Notes: generated by a model from the letters alone, not told the origin. Positions 1-10,293 are shown, counted from the stretch's first letter. The stretch is DNA of 64,000 nt from Adineta ricciae (GCA_905250025.1 CAJNOJ010000006.1:372001-436000), one strand, 5' to 3'. Made by a program: numbers and translations.

Positions 1-229
1 AATGGGATTTGATAGTGTTTGACAATAGCGTCGAAGTTTATCGATTGCTAATTTATAAAACGTGATACCTTTACTATAATCACCATCTAAGATAAAAAAA
101 AAGATAAGGAAAATGGAATTGATAAATTTCCTATGCAATTCCAACGAGATATGTCTTACACATATAACATTCGCGAGCTTTTTTTGCTTCTTCTTCGAAA
201 TCGGAAGAGTTCGAGGCCACGGATGACAT
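1..229 (-). CDS. Katanin p60-type AAA ATPase, N-terminal fragment (runs off the left edge)
   Basis: Two short exons on the minus strand, 229-160 and 86-1, join in phase (T|AT) across a GT-AG intron at 159-87. The predicted N-terminus contains EEAKKARECYMYGDYSKG followed by FYKLAIDKLRRYCQTL. This resembles the N-terminal MIT-like three-helix domain of katanin p60 (KATNA1/KATNAL1), where the family has a KKGREYALLGNYDSS-like stretch and a following helix. Katanin p60 severs microtubules, and this domain binds tubulin and p80. The AAA domain would lie outside the window. The ATG at 229-227 directly follows a CAG, so it could be the true start or sit just inside an exon after a 5' UTR intron. Only about 52 residues are visible, so another MIT-domain ATPase cannot be excluded. 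Confidence 0.6.
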
Positions 230-439
230 CTGAAAACGAAATGATTATCTTCTGAAACGAAGTAGAGCGAATATTCCAGATCCATAATCTATACTTGATT
301 GTAAACAGACAAAACATTTATTTTTTTTCCTCAACGAATGTTGATCTTCAAATCGGAAAGGTGAAAAAATCATACTTTTTTTTCTCTAAACAACAAAACT
401 GATGAAAATATTCCTAGTCATATATATAGCCTTTGTGAA

Positions 440-3400
440 TTAGACTTCTTCTCCGCATTCAAATCGAACAAAATCATTGACGGTCAAGTGATTTTCATTA
501 AGAAAGATTTCAACGGTTTTCTTTTTATCATCGGTATGCATCCATTTTTGGTAGAGTAGGCGATTTTCATCGATTCCTAGTTGTTTTTGTTCATTTAAAC
601 CGATTGTTTTCGAACGTGCAGCAACAATGTGTTGAGCGATTAAGCGTCCAAATTGTTTCGTCTAGGGAGAGAGAAAAAAAAGAGATAAATCCTTGAACTT
701 TTTCTCTGGTTATGGTTCGTCAATAATATTGATTAAATTTCATCTTTTTTTCTATTAGATTTGAGATTAGATTGTCTTACATGCACGTAGGATATAGGAA
801 AGGGTGTGTTTAGATAAGGTTATGAATATTCGATATAAACAAAACGAAAAGATTAATCCGTGAAAAGAGAACGCGGAAGAAAGTAGAGCTATATTTTCTC
901 TCCTTTCAATAAATAGGATATTCAACTCAAGTTGTAATCAATCCAAAGGTAATATGACAGAAACACTTAGCAATACGTATACAAACGTTGGCAACGATAT
1001 TCAATCAGTGCGTGGCAAATATGTTGATAATACGGCACATTTATCAACTGAGCCCAAGTCATTGACTGAACTGATCGAATTGATCTACCAGGCATTCGCA
1101 ACTAATGAGGTCAATATCGATTATGTTCATACAATAATGCGCAACTACAAAGGTAACATGAGAGAATGGGCGCCGTATTTGAAATTTCAACCAAACAAGT
1201 ATACAAGAAATTTGGTTGATGCTGGAAATGGTAAATTCAATTTGATGATCTTGTGCTGGGCTGAAAGTCAGGGTTCATCGATACACAACCATACGAACTC
1301 GCATTGTTTTATGAAATGTATTCAAGGTTCAATGATTGAAACGAAATATGCTTGGCCAAAGGAAGGAAGCGAGAATGAAGAAGACGCGATGCGTGTCATT
1401 AGTCGGTCGGAATTAAAAGAGGGAATGGTTGCTTATATTCACGACTCCATCGGACTCCATCGTGTCGAAAATCCAAGTCATACAGATACAGCTGTTTCAT
1501 TACATCTGTATGTTCCACCGTATGATCATTGCAATGTATTTGATGAGCGTACTGGTCGAACAAATGAAGCGAATGTTACATTCTATTCTATCGGTGGTCA
1601 ATTAACAGCAAATGAATAAACTGAGATCTTCTTCCAGTTCCTCTCTGTTCTTTTTAAATATATAATTCTTTAATAAACGAAGCTTCAATCATATTTCAAT
1701 TGAGATTTTTTTTTCACAGAAGTAATTTGCATCTATTCACACTTGTCCTATGCCAATATCTAATATACGAATATGTTAATCATTTACAGTATCCTATTTG
1801 ACATCGTTTCTTCGTCATCTATCTAATAAAATCGGCTTATCAAAACTTTCTATGTCGAATGAATGAATTCGAGAGAAAAGTTGTTCGAAATACGAAATAA
1901 GAACATTCTGCTAATAGGTGGTGAGTCAAATAACCTATAAAACTAGTTATTTTTAATAACAAATAAATATTGTCTCCTGTTCACCTTTACTTCGAACAAC
2001 ATCAGTCATCTTTGACCCTGTAGCACATGATGTATCAAGAAGCCTAGAATCAACTTACCATAATATCGAAAATATGCCCAAGAGCTAATTCACCATTGCT
2101 GAGTGATTGTGGTAATGGAATTTTATTTTGAACACTATAATATTTTCTTGTCCATTTCGATGTTTGCTCATCTCGAAAGTCAACATGGGCTATTTTTAAA
2201 CTAGGCCAAACATATATAATCTGTTTCAGCGACGGTATTCGTTGATAATTGATTGATTTTTCATGTAATACTAATCGTTCAGTTGTTGGTGTTATAATTT
2301 CAACGATAACTACTGGTTCACGTGTGATTGCTTGATCAACTTTAGGTGCTTGGGTGCTAAGACACAAGCCTGGATAGTAAATGTAGACAGGATCGGGTGT
2401 TTGAACGCGAATATCCATGGGAAGCACGTGAACATTTTTTAATTGTTGTTGTTCAATTTGTGCGCTGATATTCTTCAATAATAAATCATGTGCATTCTCC
2501 CGGGATGGTAGTGCGTAGACATATCCATTGAGATATTCATGCATTAGATTACTTTCATCTTCACTATCTAAGTAAGTACTTAACTCAATCGGTTTTTGAA
2601 TATTATCTTCACAGATTGTTCGCAGCGGATACGAACGAGTTAGTACACTTGAAGTTAATGATTGACCATTCTGAAGAAAACAGTTATGAGAGGTTGGTTT
2701 TGCAGTCCTCAATGAAACAAACGTATGCATACTTCAGATTGACTTGTCGTCGAATCTACTTGTGAGTATTTCACAAGTGCACCGTATTTGCCCATACGGC
2801 ATGAATCCGAACTTGTACTATTGACTTGTCCATGACAATAGCTAGCTAATAGTTGATTGTTTTCAGTATTGAATACAACACCACGTCGTAAGACGACATT
2901 TTCACCAACCGAACCAACACATAAAGCTGTCACATCAGCTAAGGTTTTCGAACGATCATCTAAACTTGGCAATGTCCCAAGAGTCTCTTTATCGAACACG
3001 ACCTAATATATATTCAAAACAGGCATATTAAGTACAAACGAAAGCAAAACCCCACGAACTTTGTCTTTCGCCTTTTCCGATTGATTAACCAGTAGGCTAT
3101 TTGCGACTTGAGAAACAAGTTGTTGAAATTTTTCATTCTTAGCGACGAAGTCTGTTTCACAGTTGACCTAACGGGAAATATGTGAAGTTTAAACTGACTT
3201 GTATTAGTCATTTCGAACGAACCTCAACCATTGCTGCTGAATTCTTATTCGTAATGATGCCAACTAGACCTTGTAATGCAGCACGGCTCTGCAATTTTGT
3301 CGCGCGACTCCAGCCTTCAGTTTGAGCACGTTGATGTAACCACGCTTCAGCCTGTCGCGAAAAACTAATTCAAAAAGAGTGATCGCAAAACAAACGGACA

Positions 3401-3569
3401 TTACTTGTTCTAAATTATCGTTGAATTGCTGAAGAGCCGCTCGGCAATGTGACAAAGAATAGCCAGTCTTCTTTCGTAGTGTGCTTAGTGGTGACGAAGT
3501 TGAAGCAACAGCTGATTTAGCTAGATAGCGAGATACACTTGTATGAATAAATCGTCGGCAGACAAGCAT
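440..3569 (-). CDS. TSFM: Mitochondrial elongation factor Ts with an in-frame Uma2-domain exon
   Basis: Exons 3569-3405, 3351-3223, 3167-3060, 3002-2733, 2670-2059 and 661-440 all join in phase 0. Without the fifth exon the product is 297 residues; with it, 501. EF-Ts recycles mitochondrial EF-Tu from GDP to GTP. The N-terminus is Arg/Ser-rich and lacks acids for its first 20 residues, as in a mitochondrial presequence. The UBA-like LRKKTGYSLSHCRAAL, the core VNCETDFVAKNEKF, GKYGALV and the C-terminal NDFVRFECGE are EF-Ts hallmarks. The start at 3569 is chosen because the presequence and UBA region follow directly. The fifth exon codes for an unrelated 204-residue Uma2-like domain between GKYGALV...SQSE and TKQFGRLIAQHIV, which are contiguous in ordinary EF-Ts. 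The last intron (2058-662) contains a cysteine dioxygenase gene on the other strand. EF-Ts identity is firm; whether the Uma2 exon is constitutive, alternative or a terminal exon cannot be told from DNA. Confidence 0.9.
954..1619 (+). CDS. CDO1: Cysteine dioxygenase type 1
   Basis: A single uninterrupted 221-residue frame encodes a cupin-fold cysteine dioxygenase, the non-heme iron enzyme that oxidises cysteine to cysteine sulfinate in the cytosol. The iron ligands are visible as His111 and His113 (SSIHNHTNSHC) and His169 (DSIGLHRVENPSHT). Cys118 and Tyr186 (LHLYVPP) occupy the positions that form the thioether crosslink in the mammalian enzyme. Arg85 (KYTRN) matches the substrate carboxylate-binding Arg. 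Length is close to the mammalian 200 residues, with about 25 extra at the N-terminus. The gene has no introns, unlike most of its neighbours, and lies wholly inside an intron of TSFM on the opposite strand. An AATAAA at 1671-1676 could serve as its polyadenylation signal. Retroposition is possible; a conserved intronless gene is the alternative. Confidence 0.95.
   Translation: MTETLSNTYTNVGNDIQSVRGKYVDNTAHLSTEPKSLTELIELIYQAFATNEVNIDYVHTIMRNYKGNMREWAPYLKFQPNKYTRNLVDAGNGKFNLMILCWAESQGSSIHNHTNSHCFMKCIQGSMIETKYAWPKEGSENEEDAMRVISRSELKEGMVAYIHDSIGLHRVENPSHTDTAVSLHLYVPPYDHCNVFDERTGRTNEANVTFYSIGGQLTANE
2059..2670 (-). other. Uma2/DUF820-like domain exon captured inside the EF-Ts gene
   Basis: This 612-nt open exon is flanked by a TTTTCTTCAG acceptor and a strong ATG|GTAAGT donor, both in phase 0. 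If the donor is not used, translation stops two codons later. The 204 encoded residues follow the plan of the Uma2 family (PD-(D/E)XK fold, abundant in cyanobacteria and other bacteria): an E..NG motif (MHEYLNGYVYAL), a conserved His in ENAHDLL, a YYP strand, then VVIVEIITPTTE with a downstream Lys and Tyr (HEKSINYQRIPSLKQ). The Asp normally following YYP is Gly (codon GGC; residue 325 of the fusion), so the PD motif is broken while the Glu (348) and Lys (362) remain. This suggests a whole bacterial-type domain, probably not nuclease-active. Bacterial origin is inferred from the known distribution of the family. Confidence 0.75.
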
Positions 3570-4090
3570 GTTGTCAGGAATACTCAAATGAAAAAGAGAG
3601 AAAAACGGTTGTTGAAATATTATTCGTGAAAATTTAAAAAAAAAACACACAACAACAGAAAAACGGAAGAACTTCGGTTTATGTAAAAAAAGCAGTTCTT
3701 GAAAAAACAAACCCACAAAGATTCACATGCGATTTTGAATTAGAAAATTTATTGATGAAGAAAAACAAAGTCATAGTCGGTAGATGAAGAGATTATCGAA
3801 ATGGTGAATAGAATGTCTTTGGATCTTCTACTGTTTTTGGACTAAATTTTCTAATTCAAAGAATCGTTCTTTTTTTTGTTCAATTAACTTTTGTCATTTG
3901 TCCTATATACGAAGAAGAAAAATCAAACGAAGAACATAGCCTCTAAACACAAGTCATTTCTGCAAGTTGAAAATCGAGCAAAGCTGTACAGTGCAAAAAC
4001 ACATCACAATAAACACTGTCATACATAAAAGAAAAACATACTAATTACTAAACAAAACAGTTAAAACAACATAGATCATATCAAAAGATT
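3570..4090. other. Intergenic: TSFM promoter side and RBBP5 3' flank
   Basis: About 520 bases lie between the EF-Ts start and the RBBP5 stop, both genes being on the minus strand. The stretch is AT-rich with A-runs. The long minus-strand frame over TSFM exon 1 continues upstream to 3716 but is low-complexity Phe/Lys sequence with no similarity I recognise. I see no further gene here. Confidence 0.5.
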
Positions 4091-6063
4091 CTAATGTGAC
4101 ACAAGATCAGCATCATTATCTGTTGACTGTGTATGATGACTATGACGCTTCGTCCGGGTAGTACTGCTGATTTCTTCTGCAGTTGTTGTGATTGATACAG
4201 ATGTTTGTGTCGTCAGTGTGGTTGAAGTAGTTGCAGCTGCTTTTTTGCCTTCTAGACGAGCTGAGCGAGCTCGCTGTCCTTTCGCTTCTGGTGCTGAGGA
4301 TACTGTCGGCCGCTTTTGATTGTTTGTCAGTGTTGCAACAGCAGTGTCGATAGACTTCGAGAGCAAAATCGTATGTTGATCGTTTTGATTTGGTTGTACC
4401 GGTGGATTTTGATGATGGTGATGGTGATGATGATGATGATGACTCTTGCGACGACTTTTTATATCACGTCTATTGTCTTGAGATTCTTGAGTATTAGACA
4501 ATGTATTGGCAATCGAACGTGTTTGTTTGGGTCCGCCCAGATAAGGATGTACATCCATTACAGGTGGAATGTTCAATTGAATCTCGAAAGTCTCATCAGC
4601 GTCAACACGTGCTTGTAACGATGGACTTGATGTACGAGCTTGAGGTATATGCGTTACCGAAGCAGGTATATCCGTTTCTGGATCTTCAATTTCAGGCGCA
4701 ACTGGTAAATAAACAAGTTGATCAGTGGTATCGTCATCGTCACTTGATACTAATGCTTCAATACGTTGATCGGTAACGACGTCTATTTCGATATCATCAT
4801 TATCATCATCTTTCTTCATACATCCATTTGCATCCAGACGTTGACGTTTGCTTGGTGAGTCATCGCAATCTAGTCCATCTAAACTACGATCTTCATCTTT
4901 AATATCAAACTCTGATTCGCGTTCATGATATTCAACGTTTTCTTCTAATTCACGAAAGTCAGGTGCAAATGCTGACCAATTTTCTACTTGAGAATGTGAC
5001 CATATTGATACAACACCATTGGATATACTTGCGATAATTGGACGCACTGGATGCCAACAAACATCAGCTAATGTTTCACCTTTGGTTCCGTGTAAGATCT
5101 TCACTAGATTACCCGATAGCGTTTCCCAAATATAGAGTGAATGTTGCCGAGATGAAGCACCACAAATATATTCACCATCGCCTGACCAAGAACATTTTCG
5201 CCACAAAGATTTGTTCACAAGATCTTGCAGTTTTTGTTTAGGTTCGAGATCACGATTGATCCCACAAGATAACATTTCGTTGTAACTATAGATTCGAATG
5301 ATTCGATCACTTGTATTCACTAGACAATATTGACCTGAACGAAAATGTAGAAAACGAATATGTCTTTCCGTTGGACTTGTTCTATACCTCGTCGCGGAAT
5401 TTCAATATGTCGTAACACAGTATTTGTATTTGTTCCAGTTGCGATTCGAAACGAAGAAATCGTCTGTAAATCCGGAAAGCTCTTCACCATCATTAAACCC
5501 CGACTATTACCTAATATGATATGTTCACCTTTTCTATCAAATGTTGATACGATATCATTTGATTCATCGTCCATGCCAACAATTGTATGTCCACCGTGAT
5601 TATCAATCAACACAGGTGGATGTTTCATCGGACATATCAGTAAATACGACGAATCACGTGGATGAAATTGAACTTTGAGTATCGGCGATTGAACACATGA
5701 AACACGCGTTCGACATCGACCTGTCGATGTATTCCATATACAAACAGTATCATCAGTCGATGATGTAGCAATCAAGTCGGATTTCTTCGACCATGATATA
5801 CAACAGATTGGTGACCAGTCTGCACCGATAACTTTTGCTATACCGCGTGTTAAAAAGTCCCATATCACCAGACGACCATCTGAACAGCCAACAGCGAGCA
5901 TTGAGCCTAGATTTTTCAAATCAGCAATCATATATCGAAACTTCCGAACACGCCTACCTATTTTATTAAAAGCACAACAAACCGCGATCGATGAGCAATC
6001 CAGTGTGCCATCGAATTCTTCGGGATAATTCTGTTGAAATGTTGACAGCAACTCAATATTCAT
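4091..6063 (-). CDS. RBBP5: Retinoblastoma-binding protein 5 homolog (MLL/COMPASS subunit)
   Basis: Three exons, 6063-5958, 5906-5388 and 5334-4091, join in phase across 51- and 53-bp introns and give about 622 residues (human 538). RBBP5 is a WD40 core subunit of the nuclear SET1/MLL histone H3K4 methyltransferase complexes. The N-terminus MNIELLSTFQQNYPEE, repeat signatures VIWDFLTRGIAK, SPILKVQFHPRD, DRIIRIY and HPVRPIIASI, and the post-propeller NWSAFAPDFRELEENVEY and ERESEFDIKDED all match the family. VHPYLGG corresponds to the C-terminal hinge region. The extra length is a Ser/Thr- and His-rich tail containing an uninterrupted run of ten or more His (about 4409-4440). The activation segment and ASH2L-binding acidic stretch appear intact. 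It is the first of four consecutive minus-strand genes. Confidence 0.96.
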
Positions 6064-6195
6064 TTTTCATCTAGAAAAAAAAAGAAAGAAAGAAACTATT
6101 CCCTGTTATCTTAGTCATTGATTGCATATCGATACAAATAGAAAGAAAGAGATTTGTTATACGAACAAAGAAAAATAGAAGTATCTGACAAGAAT

Positions 6196-8190
6196 TTAAT
6201 TGAGTTTATCTAACAATTGTTTGACAATATCCTGTTCGGCAATTAATAATCGCACGATTTCCTGTCCGTCAGTTGCACTTTTACCAAGCTTGACTAGACG
6301 ATGATCGATGAATTCGATTAATTGTAAACGAAGGTTTTGTTCATTATTAACATAAAAAGAACGTTTACATTGTTCATATAATTCAGTAAATTTCATGCCT
6401 TCGTAATCTTTGGCACTAACGTTAGCCAAGAAAGCTTCCACAAGTAACCGGAAGATACGACGAGCGTTCGGTGTTAAACTTTCGATAACATGTTCGACAG
6501 CACTAATTGACAATTGACCTAAAGAAGTGCATTGCATCGGAAAAAACATGATCGAAAGCGTTAAAATCTGTTTACTTGTCTTGGACCGGATTGTATTAAG
6601 TCTTTCATTGGTTGTTTCATCAATGTAGGGTAACCTAAGTGGCCAATCGATATTTATTTGCAAGAAGATTCTGCTCAACCCTACCACGTGTGGATAGCGT
6701 ACCATATCCACCGGAAACTGGTAAGACTTTGCTGATTCCAAACTAGATGCATCTTACATGAAGATAGAAAAAGAGAAGCGGAAGAGTTTTACTTAACGGT
6801 CCATGTATATGATCAATCGTAGCAAGTATATGAATGTATTGAGATTGCGCTGCTAATTTAAATAAATTTTGGATATTACTATTACGAAAATTGATTCCAT
6901 CGATATTATTAATCAACAAATAAACATGTAATTCTAAAATAAGAGATATACATTTTCATTTTTCTCGAAGAAAAAGTAGTTCCAAAGAAATTACTCTTCT
7001 CTTCCACTCGCTTAATAAAATCTTGCATACACTCGTCGTTATTACTTGCTGCATTGATATTTATCTCTGGACATGAGCACAATGTTTGAAGAACCTACAG
7101 AAATATACGTTTTCTCCCCAGAATATCGTTCATATGAACCGAAATACTTGTTTGATGGAAGTGTTTGGCATGAAGCCGTGAATAATGAAGGTGAGATATT
7201 CATTCTTCAAGTACTTCTTGAAAAAAAGTGAAAGCAGAGACTTCTTCGAACCAACACCATGAAGGAGAATATTAAATCCCGCTCTAAAAAACGAACACTC
7301 ATCAACTTCTGAAATCTTGATATCGTTGAATGTTTAACCTTAAGTATCGGAACCATTCTTCGAATTCATTACCATGAAGAATATCCACCATTAAGTATTC
7401 ACTTGTCTTGCCATGATAGGCTTTCTCTTGGTTTTTCATTGCTGTTAGATGAAGATCATCGGGCGTCAATTGAATCAGACTGCTTTTGAATTTTTTCTTC
7501 TTCGCCGAGTCAACCTAAGTCATTTGGATTATTAGTCTTGAAATCAAATAATCAGGTGTTTGCTTACATCGTCATTGGACAGATTTGGTTCGAGAAGGAT
7601 TTTATCCATGTTTTCTTGTTGCATAATGTTATCCGATGCTACAAAGAGATTTCTAAATGGAACATCCAATTCGAGAAAACGGATATTGATATACTTTTCT
7701 CGGTGAGAATCTTCTTCTTTGATGTATGTTTACGTTTGTGTTTGAGAATTCCTTAAAAAGAGAAATCAAGTGAAAATTCGAATTGTATTAACAGATTCTC
7801 TCACCGTGGCGAACAGGAAATCGAGGTAAAATATGTGAAATAACATGGAAACGTGTAATTTCATGCTCGTTTATATCATTATTTTCATCCGTTATATTCG
7901 GAATTGGTGGAGCACTTTTATCTATTAAATATACGATCGTACGTCACAGAAGCGAAATCTTATAGAATTCGACTTACATTTGATTAACGATCGACCTTTA
8001 CTTTTTCTTGACGGTGTTGATTCTAATAGAATAAAGAACGACAAATTTAGTTTATGGATTTGATCTTAAACTTACTAAGTGCTGAACAATTCTGTGATAA
8101 TTCATATTCGATATCATCGATATTACGAATTTTATTTGGAATGTTTTCCGATGAAATGACAACAATGGGCACTGAACGATTTGTTGCCAT
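6196..8190 (-). CDS. ORC2: Origin recognition complex subunit 2
   Basis: A multi-exon minus-strand gene split by many roughly 50-60-bp introns. ORC2 is a core subunit of the six-protein complex that marks replication origins and loads MCM helicases. The last exon (from about 6733 to the stop at 6196) carries LTPNARRIFRLLVEAFL, FTELYEQCKRSFYVNNE and LRLQLIEFIDHRLVKLG, which match the ORC2 C-terminal winged-helix. Upstream pieces read HGFMPNTSIKQ, then VYLLINNIDGINFRN and ILATIDHIHGP, matching the degenerate AAA-like core. The first coding exon starts with ATG at 8190 (MATNRSVPIVVISS) and the N-terminal region is poorly conserved, as usual. The region around 6640-6720 is unclear: either a family-atypical insertion or an unremoved intron. 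N-terminal exon borders between 7170 and 8100 are approximate. Confidence 0.88.
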
Positions 8191-8609
8191 ACTTATTTGA
8201 ATGGTCGATCGAAGTTTTCGAATGAAATCTTACAGATGAATGAATGAATATATTACTTATATCATCTATATAAAAAAAACTGAAGAATTAACGATTCGTA
8301 ATCGTAAGCAAGTAAGGTATATATTGAATAGTTCTTGATTCGTACAATTAACCAATAGAACGCACTGTGATCTTTGTCGCTAGTAGACATGATGGTTCTT
8401 CAACTATGCAATAGAGACATCCCGCTCGCTCGGTCACACACATAACACCTATACTTGTGACGCATTGACTAAACGTATCATCTCGTCTTTTGATGTATTG
8501 CAATCGCGCTGTATCAAATACACTGCTTATGAGTAGGGATACAGTGATCTTTCTGACTTTTTTTTCTTGATTTTATTCTTAAAAATAAATGGAATAAAAA
8601 CAAGTTTCA
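8191..8609. other. Intergenic between ORC2 start and the Pro/Asn repeat gene
   Basis: About 420 bases with no convincing coding sequence. It contains the upstream region of ORC2 (minus strand) and the 3' flank of the next minus-strand gene, where TTTATT on the plus strand near 8570 is a possible AATAAA for that gene. No repeat or RNA gene is evident. Confidence 0.4.
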
Positions 8610-10293
8610 TTAGTATATTCGCATTGGATCGTTAGGTAACGCTTGGGCAGTATAGTATACGATAGGTTCTGGTAGCGCAATGTCATTTGACTGAAAGGGA
8701 TTATACAATGCTGTTGCCGGTAAGATTTGATTATTCGGTAGATGCTGAGCAAGTATATTCTGTATACTGTCAGAATTTTGCGCATGAACAACAGTGCTAC
8801 CTGGCATTTGTAACAGTTGGTCAACGTATTGACTCAACGGAATGTCAGAGTGACTACGATGTCGATTGCGGTTTCGGGATGTTCTGGGATACTGTTCATG
8901 AGGTGAAGTAGCAAGCAAATGATCATATTGAGAATTTTGACTATTATGATGAATTTCACGGATGTGCCTAGTACCACTACGATGCTTCGGTCCACCAGAA
9001 TAACGATCATTGTTAGAATACTGATCATATTGATTTTGGTTATCGTGCGATAGATTTTGTGACGCTGGTTCGTATGTATATCGATGAACATGGTACTTAT
9101 GACCATAACGATCTTGTTCAACAGCATCATTAATCTTTCGAGCGATTACGGAAGGAATATTAGCATCAATAAGAACATTTTCAATAGGATAATCAAGCTC
9201 AAGACGAGAAATAGTATCCTCGTCACGTTGTGGCAACGAGCTTGGCTGCTGTGTGCTCATGTAAGCACTGAAATCATTCGTTGAAGGCATTTGTGAATTA
9301 CTGCCCGGTTGAAAATTAACGGAGTTTGGCTGCGTATTGGTTGATACTGGATTAGCATTCATTGCAGCGAAAAAATTATTCATTGGTGCTGACGTTGTTG
9401 GATTAGTATTGGTGTTCGATGGATTGGTGGCTGCTGGCTGAAATGGTGGAGGTAAAGGTGGTGCTGCTGGTGTAGTTGGATTGGCATTTCGTTCAGCTGG
9501 AGCATTACGCTGGGGCGCTGCCGGTGTCGATGGATTGTTGTTTCTTTCAGGCGGAGCGTTGCGTTGAGGTGGAGCTGCTGTTGTGGCTGGATTGTTATTG
9601 CGCTCAGGTGGAGCATTACGCTGGGGTGCCGCTGGTGTTGACGGATTGTTATTGCGCTCAGGTGGAGCATTACGCTGGGGTGCCGCTGGTGTTGACGGAT
9701 TGTTATTGCGCTCAGGTGGACCATTACGCTGGGGTGCGGCTGGCGTTGCCGGATTGTTGTTTCGCGGAGGATTCATATTATTCGTAGGCGGATTTCGTGA
9801 TGTATTTCCCGGTTGAGCACTTTCGTACGGTGAAGTCGTATTTTGCTATAGAAACAGAAGCGTACATAGTTTCATAATAAGTGTGGTCATGGTTTTCTTT
9901 CTAATAAAATTCAAATTCTTTTTACTTGGTCTCTTAGTTGGGTTTGTAACGGTACATTATAATTTCCTTTACTTCCAGCTCCATCATCATCGTCATCATC
10001 ATCATCCTTGAGCAAACAATATTGATACTCCGACCTTAACTAGATGTTTATCAATTATATAACTCTTACCGTTGGACTTGGCGGTTTTGTTATAGTGCCT
10101 ATAGGTGCTTGATTGCCTTGACGATTTGGAAACGAGCCAGGCGGCAATGATCGACTATTCCTAGCAGATACATATTATGTATTTGTATATATATACATAA
10201 GTGTATTTGATACGACAAAGAAAAACCTTGAATTATCACTCACTTGCTCGTCTTGTTGAGTACACCCTTCACACGTTGAAGGACTCTACTCAT
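8610..10293 (-). CDS. Lineage-specific Pro/Asn/Ala-rich repeat protein, function unknown
   Basis: Exons 10293-10244, 10160-10070, 10039-9926 and 9845-8610 join in phase and give 496 residues. I do not recognise the family. The N-terminal exon encodes a basic helix-like MSRVLQRVKGVLNKTSK. Next comes an Asp run (eight Asp, followed by GAGSKGNYNV), then a block of about six 18-residue Pro/Asn/Ala repeats of the form NNNPSTPAAPQRNAPPER. The C-terminal half is hydrophilic, with YPIENVLIDANIPSVIARKI (a possible short folded or helical segment), a His/Asn/Arg-rich stretch, and PLSQYVDQLLQMPGSTVV. There is no signal peptide or membrane segment. Clean splice phase across four exons argues that it is a real gene despite low complexity. 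The 5' ATG at 10293 is the first in frame. Confidence 0.7.
9476..9776 (-). repeat. 54-bp coding minisatellite
   Basis: About five to six tandem 54-bp units inside the Pro/Asn-rich gene, each coding for an 18-residue unit like NNNPSTPAAPQRNAPPER on the minus strand. Two adjacent units (about 9600-9720) are almost identical at DNA level, including synonymous sites, which points to recent unit duplication or gene-conversion-like homogenisation. The outer units have diverged (ANPTT..., NNNPATTAAPP). Confidence 0.85.

Noticed and set aside
2671..2730. Uma2 frame starting at an ATG at 2730 as a stand-alone gene
   Set aside because: That ATG overlaps the EF-Ts splice donor and the intervening 60 bases look like a standard intron ending TTTTCTTCAG. 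The in-frame exon junction explains the data better.
3014..3211. Minus-strand frame reading through TSFM exon 3
   Set aside because: It is a different frame over an exon and two introns; the EF-Ts frame there carries the conserved VNCETDFVAKN motif.
8579..8824. Minus-strand frame overlapping the end of the Pro/Asn repeat gene
   Set aside because: Alternative frame over a supported exon, no family features.
9380..9816. Plus- and minus-strand frames across the 54-bp repeats
   Set aside because: Shadow frames created by the repeat periodicity (a multiple of three keeps all frames open).
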